A DNA stretch of 9,638 nt from Candidatus Acetothermia bacterium (GTDB lineage Bacteria > Bipolaricaulota > Bipolaricaulia > Bipolaricaulales > Bipolaricaulaceae), in assembly GCA_011057175.1 (NCBI GenBank), contig DSBZ01000005.1, positions 1 to 9,638 on the forward strand, written 5' to 3'. The notes below the pieces were generated by a model. That model saw only the letters and a program-made list of their open reading frames with translations, did not search any database and had not been told where the DNA came from. Each line of letters begins with the position of its first letter. Position 1 is the first letter of the stretch. Both the position numbers and the translations under genes were made by a program. This document shows positions 6,395-9,638 of the stretch, piece after piece.

Positions 6395-6443
6395 GGTCAA
6401 GCGTAGCCCTTGACCGAGACTTGGTCAAGGGCCCCAGTCGACC
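6395..6443. repeat. Alternating half-site array over the dinB promoter (operator candidate)
   Basis: The 7-base half-site GGTCAAG occurs at 6395-6401, inverted (CTTGACC) at 6409-6415, direct again at 6423-6429, and in degenerate inverted form GTCGACC (5 of 7) at 6437-6443. Starts are exactly 14 bp apart. The first pair extends into a perfect 10-bp inverted repeat, CTCGGTCAAG-N7-CTTGACCGAG (6392-6418). These sites cover the -35, spacer and -10 to +1 region of the dinB promoter, where a repressor would block RNA polymerase. The fourth site lies inside the last codons of the upstream gene. The same repeats could fold in RNA, but no T-run follows, so a terminator is less likely. Which protein binds is unknown. 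Confidence 0.6.
6400..6428 (-). promoter_or_regulatory. Promoter of the DUF6504-like/dinB unit
   Basis: On the - strand, TTGACC (6428-6423) and TACGCT (6405-6400) are separated by exactly 17 bp. The -35 overlaps the stop codon of the STAS-like gene upstream. Transcription would begin near 6394-6393, giving a leader of about 11 bases with GAGGGG as Shine-Dalgarno before the ATG at 6382. The promoter is embedded in a repeat array that looks like an operator. Confidence 0.65.
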
Positions 6444-6991
6444 GAGATGAGGGAGCGGGCGTGGTGCTCCACCCCGCCCACCGGGCGGGGGCGGGGGACG
6501 ACGTGGACGAGCCGGAGCTCCCCCAGCTGGGCGATCCGCGTCGCGGCCGCGCGGGGCGACACGCCGAGGGCCCCGGCGAGGTCCCTGCTCGTCGCCTCTC
6601 CGTGGGCGACGATCCACCGCAGGCTCTCCTCCAGGTACGGGGGAAGGCGCCCGAGGGCCCGCCACTCCTTCCCGTCCACGACCGCCAACAGGGCGAGCTT
6701 GCGCTGGGCAACCTTCGCCCCAAGGTCCTCCAGGAGGTCGTCCCGTGGGGCGCGGACGAGGAGGTACCGCTCGGGGAGCTCCCCGGCGACGAGCCGGGCC
6801 ACCGGTTCCACCAACGCCTCGTCGGCGAACGAGCCGCTCAGGACCTCGACCCCCGCCAGGTCGGCGGCGAGGATCCCTTCGGCGGGAAGGGACGCGAGCT
6901 CCGCCCAGACCGCCCGCCCAGCCGCGCGCCCCTCACCCCGGGTGCCGACCCGGGCCCCGAACTGGGCGAGGAGGATCGTCCGCGTCTTCAT
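6425..6991 (-). CDS. STAS-like (DUF4325-type) protein with C-terminal winged helix
   Basis: This 188-residue soluble protein appears to be a regulator. The N-terminal half resembles the STAS-like DUF4325 fold, with the segment LAGVEVLSGSFADEALVEPVARL (45-67). In STAS-like proteins this position matches the phosphoacceptor loop of anti-anti-sigma factors, and Ser52/Ser54 are available here. The C-terminal half (about 115-165) looks like a winged helix: LEESLRWIVAHG, then SRDLAGALGVSPRAAATRIAQLGEL, a helix-turn-helix ending in a wing. It lies 36 bp after the STAS-GHKL ATPase gene on the same strand, so the two probably form a signalling pair. TACGAT (7007-7002), 10 bases before the ATG, may also give it its own near-leaderless transcript; no Shine-Dalgarno is visible. 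The DNA targets are unknown. Domain assignments are by pattern recognition only. Confidence 0.75.
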   Translation of the reverse strand: MKTRTILLAQFGARVGTRGEGRAAGRAVWAELASLPAEGILAADLAGVEVLSGSFADEALVEPVARLVAGELPERYLLVRAPRDDLLEDLGAKVAQRKLALLAVVDGKEWRALGRLPPYLEESLRWIVAHGEATSRDLAGALGVSPRAAATRIAQLGELRLVHVVPRPRPVGGVEHHARSLISVDWGP

Positions 6992-7001
6992 GCGTGGACC
7001 G

Positions 7002-7007
7002 ATCGTA
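7002..7007 (-). promoter_or_regulatory. Possible -10 box before the STAS-like/winged-helix gene
   Basis: TACGAT on the - strand ends 10 bases before the ATG at 6991, in a 36-bp gap that has no Shine-Dalgarno. It fits the TAnnnT pattern seen at other gene starts in this window. No -35 is evident at 16-18 bp upstream, so read-through from the ATPase gene is also likely. Confidence 0.35.
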
Positions 7008-7027
7008 GCCGGGAGGCGCCGCCCCGC

Positions 7028-7891
7028 CTAGCTCTCCTCCCCCCGCTCGAACAGGATCCGCGGGAGGATGATCGAAATCTGGACCCCCGGGAACGGGAGG
7101 ACCTCCCCCACGGACCACTCCACGTCCTCCTGGAGGAACGCCCCTCCTCCCGAGCGGAGGTAGAACCGGCCCGAGCTCGCTACGACGGCCTCCCGGATCC
7201 GCCGCAGGGCCCCGCCTCGGCCGGGGTGCTCGAACCGGGACGCCCCGTCCACCAGGACCGCCTCCAGGGCCTGGGAAGTCGACAGGCCCCGGTACCTCGG
7301 GTTCAGCCCGAGGCTCGCCGCGAGGCCAATCCCCTTGTCGGCGATCGCCAGATGCAGGTGCTCCCGGCCCTCCTCCAGGGCCGCCAGGCCGAACGGATCC
7401 GGGCCCGCCCCGTCCGGCGCCGCGTGATGGAGGATGTTCTGGAGGAGCTCGATCAGGGCCCCCACGAGGAGCCGGTTCGCCGCCCCCCCGAACGGGAACC
7501 GCGCCTCGAGCTGCTCCCCGATCGCGTCCACGACCGCCCGGATCTCGGCTTCCTCCCGGACACGCACCGGGGAGAGCTCCGGATCGGCCGGCGCCTCCGG
7601 GACGGGCGCGTCCGTCCAGTACGCTCCCTCCAGGTGGCGGAACAGCCCTGAGGCGACGAGCCTCTCCCGGGTCCGCGCGCTCTCGGGGAGGAGGACCCGC
7701 AGCCGGCCCCCGGCCTCCCGGCACCGGCGCCCAACGAGGATGAGAAGGAGGAGCCCAAACGGGTCGAACCGGGTGAGGCGCGAGAGGTCGATGAGCGGTC
7801 GCGGGAACCCGGCCTCCCAAACCCCGAGCGCCCGCTCAACCGTGGCCACGTCCAGCCGCCGCGGGGAATAGAGGGGGGCGGGGCCGGTCAT
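7028..7891 (-). CDS. STAS domain fused to a GHKL (histidine-kinase-like) ATPase
   Basis: This 287-residue soluble protein begins with a STAS-like domain (about 10-90), shown by PLIDLSRLTRFDPFGLLLLILVG. It continues into a GHKL ATPase domain (about 110-280). The N box is ELLQNILHH (148-156, Mg-binding Asn152), the G1 box is DKGIG (185-189), the G2 box is GRGGA (224-228), and the last strand is PGVQISIILP (268-277). There is no dimerisation/phosphoacceptor His box and no membrane segment, so it is not a standard sensor kinase. It is closer to the SpoIIAB/RsbW type of Ser/Thr kinases that act on STAS proteins. Its own STAS loop reads FDPFG where anti-anti-sigma factors have D-S-S-G, so it lacks the usual phosphoacceptor serine. 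The ATG at 7891 overlaps the stop of the preceding gene as ATGA, so translation is coupled. Longer in-frame starts read into that gene and were rejected. Confidence 0.82.
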   Translation of the reverse strand: MTGPAPLYSPRRLDVATVERALGVWEAGFPRPLIDLSRLTRFDPFGLLLLILVGRRCREAGGRLRVLLPESARTRERLVASGLFRHLEGAYWTDAPVPEAPADPELSPVRVREEAEIRAVVDAIGEQLEARFPFGGAANRLLVGALIELLQNILHHAAPDGAGPDPFGLAALEEGREHLHLAIADKGIGLAASLGLNPRYRGLSTSQALEAVLVDGASRFEHPGRGGALRRIREAVVASSGRFYLRSGGGAFLQEDVEWSVGEVLPFPGVQISIILPRILFERGEES

Positions 7892-8736
7892 CCCCAGAGC
7901 CCGTCGTCCTTCCTGTCCCAGGGCGGAACGTAGTCGGGCCCCCGCAGGCCGAACTGGCGGAGGAGCTTGACCGCGTCGCGGACGCTCTTCCCCAGGTGGC
8001 AGTTGTTCATGAACACGAACGTGGTCCGGGAGGTGACCGCCGCCCTCTCGATCACCGGTACCCACTCCGCGAGCTCCTCCTCCGAGTACGCGTAGTCGTA
8101 CCGCTCGCTCGCCTCTCCGTGCTCCCACCACTTGGCCGCGTTCCGACCGTGGAACCGGAAGTACCCGATCCCGTTCGTGACGATCCCCGTCTTCTCCTGA
8201 GGCAGGTTGGGAAGAGGAGGAAGGTCCACGTTCACGAACCCGAGGTCACGCTCCCGGAGGAACTCCACCACGTCCGGCCGGTACCAGTGGATGTGCCGGA
8301 ACTCGACGTGGAGTGGGATCTCCTGCGGGATCGCCTCCCGGAGCTTCGCGAGGTGCGCGAGCGCATCCTCCCCCTCCCGGGGAAGCGAGTACGGGAACTG
8401 GGCGAGGAGCGTCCCCAGGCACCCCGCGTCCCGCATCGGCGCGATGCCCGTGAGGAACGGGGCCACCGTCTCCTCGAACCTCCCCCGGTCGTGGGTCATC
8501 TCCCGGGGCACCTTCACCGCAAACACGAACCGCTTGGGGTCAACCTTCCGCACCAGGGCGGCGGTCATCTGCGGCGAGGGGACTCGGTAGTAGGTCGCGT
8601 TGATCTCCACCGCGTCGAACCCCTGGGCGTAGTAGCCGAGCCACTCCTTCTGGGGAAGGCCCTTGGGGTAGATCGGCCCCACCCAGTCCGGGAAGCTGTA
8701 CCCGGACGTCCCGATGCGAAGCGTGGCAGTCAACAC
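7888..8736 (-). other. DUF72 part, probably an independent gene starting at GTG 8736
   Basis: These 282 codons alone make a full-length DUF72 protein (TIM-barrel-like family related to YecE, function not established). Landmarks are RIGTSGYSFPDW (286-297 of the joined frame), the phrase EINATYYRVPS, FAVKVPREMTHDR, and FMNNCHLGKSVRDAVKLL near the end. Starting at GTG 8736 (or TTG 8733) places RIGTSGYS 6 residues from the N-terminus, as usual for the family. TATAAT at 8751-8746 ends 9 bases before that GTG, and the surrounding bases are unusually AT-rich for this genome, like an intergenic region. I therefore favour independent initiation, probably leaderless, even though the upstream HAD frame has no stop. 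If so, the fused product is read-through or a sequence artefact. Confidence 0.6.
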
Positions 8737-9573
8737 AATGAGGGGATTATAGGCCCCGCAGCCCGACCGCCGCTGATCCGGGGGCCTGAAGCTCACCCCG
8801 CCGGTCTTCCACCTACCCGAGGAGACCGCCTCAAGGAAACCGAGGTCGGGGACGACCACGTCGGCAAGGGGGGCGAGTTCCTCCTCTCCCCCAACTCCCG
8901 TCAGCACACCGATCGTGAGCTGGCAGCCCGCGGCGCGTCCGGCGAGGAGATCGCCCGGTGTGTCCCCCACCATCACCGTCTCCTCCGGAGGAAGGTGGAG
9001 GGCCTTGCAGGCAGCAAGAACGGGCTTCGGGTCAGGTTTACGTCCCTCGCATACGTCGAGGCCAACTACGGCGAGGACGAGGTCCTCCCAGCCGAGCGCC
9101 GCGAGGCGACGACGCGCCGCGCTCGCAGTATCGTGAGTCACGATCGCTGTTCTCCCTCCGGCGCGGCGGATCGCCCGTAACCCCTCCTCTGCCCCCACGG
9201 TGGGACGGAGGTGACGCTCGAAGGGGAACTCCTCGTCCACCTCGCGAAACACCCGCGCCACGAGGTCGCCGATCGTCGCGGGATCCCCTCTCCGGCGGGA
9301 AGCGAGGTACATCGCCACGACCTCTTCGGCATCGCAGCGGGGGAGGGGGATGATCCCCCCATTCGCGACTCCCGGCCGCTCCGGATTGAGCCCCATGAAG
9401 CGGAGGAGCTCCTCATGGTCGGGTCCGGATAACCCCACCTCTCCGGCCAGCCGCCGCGCCCGCTCCCCCATCACAGCCAGCCAATGGTCAAAGGAGAGCA
9501 GGGTCCCATCCTTGTCGAACAGGAACCCGGACCCGAAGAAAGAGCACCCCCCTACAAAGAGGCGAACGGGCAT
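7888..9573 (-). CDS. In-frame HAD phosphatase-DUF72 reading frame (fusion or lost stop)
   Basis: One uninterrupted 561-residue frame covers two proteins that are normally separate. Residues 1 to about 250 are a HAD hydrolase of the phosphoglycolate-phosphatase type. Motif I is FDKDGT (19-24, nucleophile Asp20), motif II is VTHD (Thr146), motif III is GRKPDP (Lys179) and motif IV is GDTPGD (203-208); a helical cap lies between motifs I and II. Residues from about 285 to 561 are a complete DUF72 protein. The linker (about 250-283) looks like translated intergenic DNA and contains a perfect TATAAT. A one-base shift near 8807 would end HAD at a TAG, typical of where such proteins stop. The ATG at 9573 lies 6 bases after TACCAT and has no Shine-Dalgarno. 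The C-terminal stop overlaps the STAS-GHKL gene. HAD substrate unknown. Confidence 0.8.
   Translation of the reverse strand: MPVRLFVGGCSFFGSGFLFDKDGTLLSFDHWLAVMGERARRLAGEVGLSGPDHEELLRFMGLNPERPGVANGGIIPLPRCDAEEVVAMYLASRRRGDPATIGDLVARVFREVDEEFPFERHLRPTVGAEEGLRAIRRAGGRTAIVTHDTASAARRRLAALGWEDLVLAVVGLDVCEGRKPDPKPVLAACKALHLPPEETVMVGDTPGDLLAGRAAGCQLTIGVLTGVGGEEELAPLADVVVPDLGFLEAVSSGRWKTGGVSFRPPDQRRSGCGAYNPLIVLTATLRIGTSGYSFPDWVGPIYPKGLPQKEWLGYYAQGFDAVEINATYYRVPSPQMTAALVRKVDPKRFVFAVKVPREMTHDRGRFEETVAPFLTGIAPMRDAGCLGTLLAQFPYSLPREGEDALAHLAKLREAIPQEIPLHVEFRHIHWYRPDVVEFLRERDLGFVNVDLPPLPNLPQEKTGIVTNGIGYFRFHGRNAAKWWEHGEASERYDYAYSEEELAEWVPVIERAAVTSRTTFVFMNNCHLGKSVRDAVKLLRQFGLRGPDYVPPWDRKDDGLWG
8746..8751 (-). 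promoter_or_regulatory. TATAAT -10 box inside the HAD-DUF72 junction
   Basis: A perfect TATAAT on the - strand lies 9 bases before the in-frame GTG that would start DUF72. No TTGACA-like -35 is found 16-18 bp upstream. In DNA this GC-rich, a chance TATAAT at exactly a domain junction is unlikely, which supports a promoter for DUF72. Confidence 0.55.
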
Positions 9574-9579
9574 AACGGG

Positions 9580-9585
9580 ATGGTA
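9580..9585 (-). promoter_or_regulatory. -10 box of a leaderless HAD transcript
   Basis: TACCAT on the - strand ends 6 bases before the ATG at 9573, the same distance as at the helicase start. There is no Shine-Dalgarno. The -35 region falls inside a strong GC hairpin (9601-9636) and does not resemble TTGACA. Confidence 0.5.
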
Positions 9586-9600
9586 GCGCCTCGTGGAGGT

Positions 9601-9636
9601 GGGACCGGGGTCCCCCGGGCAGGGGACCCCGGTCCC
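9601..9636. repeat. Perfect 15-bp inverted repeat upstream of the HAD gene
   Basis: GGGACCGGGGTCCCC (9601-9615) is the exact reverse complement of GGGGACCCCGGTCCC (9622-9636), with a 6-base loop. Each arm is itself nearly palindromic, so the sequence can also form cruciform or slipped structures. There is no T-run on the visible side, and the window ends 2 bases later. It may be a terminator for the gene beyond the window, a dispersed extragenic palindrome, or an operator for the HAD promoter. Confidence 0.6.
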
Positions 9637-9638
9637 CC

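Noticed and set aside
6383..6400. TTG start (6400) for the DUF6504-like gene
   Set aside because: It would overlap the -10 box TACGCT and lie upstream of the predicted transcription start. The ATG at 6382 has GAGGGG before it.
6392..6418. Intrinsic terminator at the end of the STAS-like gene
   Set aside because: The stem is perfect, but no T-run follows on either strand. A promoter with correct 17-bp spacing is embedded in it, and repeated half-sites at 14-bp spacing fit an operator better.
7892..8131. In-frame N-terminal extension of the STAS-GHKL protein
   Set aside because: It overlaps the conserved DUF72 end and has low-complexity composition. The ATG at 7891 overlapping the stop is the natural coupled start.
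7996..9180. A 394-codon + strand frame opposite the HAD-DUF72 region
   Set aside because: It is antisense to two well-recognised domains and has Arg/Pro/Val-rich shadow composition with no motif of its own.

Overview
This is a GC-rich bacterial window (about two thirds G+C or more by eye) with protein genes, two tRNA genes and very short intergenic gaps. The gene content is a mix of housekeeping and regulatory functions. I see no insertion sequence, prophage, integrase or CRISPR array. The sequence alone does not fix the lineage. Several genes start with no ribosome-binding site a few bases after a TAnnnT box, which suggests leaderless transcripts. Such transcripts are known in Deinococcus-Thermus and Actinobacteria, and a deep-branching GC-rich candidate phylum is equally possible.

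Layout. On the + strand, 131-1854 is a translationally coupled two-gene ABC-2 exporter (ATPase plus permease). Next come tRNA-Asn(GTT) at 1907-1982, a gene-free stretch of tandem hairpins (1983-2139), a single-domain cyclic-nucleotide-binding protein on the - strand (2140-2598), and tRNA-Ile(GAT) at 2706-2779. Both tRNAs have clear promoters with 17-bp spacers. A UvrD/Rep/PcrA-type helicase follows at 2847-4883 (+). It converges on DNA polymerase IV (dinB, 4880-6121, -), and the two stop codons overlap.

The rest of the window is read on the - strand. From upstream to downstream it holds: a HAD phosphatase reading frame that continues in frame into a DUF72 protein (9573 to 7888); a STAS-GHKL ATPase protein (7891-7028), joined by an ATGA overlap; a STAS-like protein with a C-terminal winged helix (6991-6425); and a two-gene unit of a small DUF6504-like protein plus dinB (6382-4880). 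The dinB unit has its own promoter.

Four items stand out. (1) A 14-bp-periodic array of alternating GGTCAAG/CTTGACC half-sites sits on the promoter of the dinB unit and looks like an operator for a damage-response or other repressor. (2) The STAS-GHKL ATPase and the STAS-like/winged-helix protein look like a compact partner-switching regulator whose output is direct DNA binding. (3) The HAD and DUF72 genes are joined with no stop codon, and a perfect TATAAT lies in the junction. (4) The leader of the cyclic-nucleotide-binding gene can adopt two competing folds next to its Shine-Dalgarno sequence.
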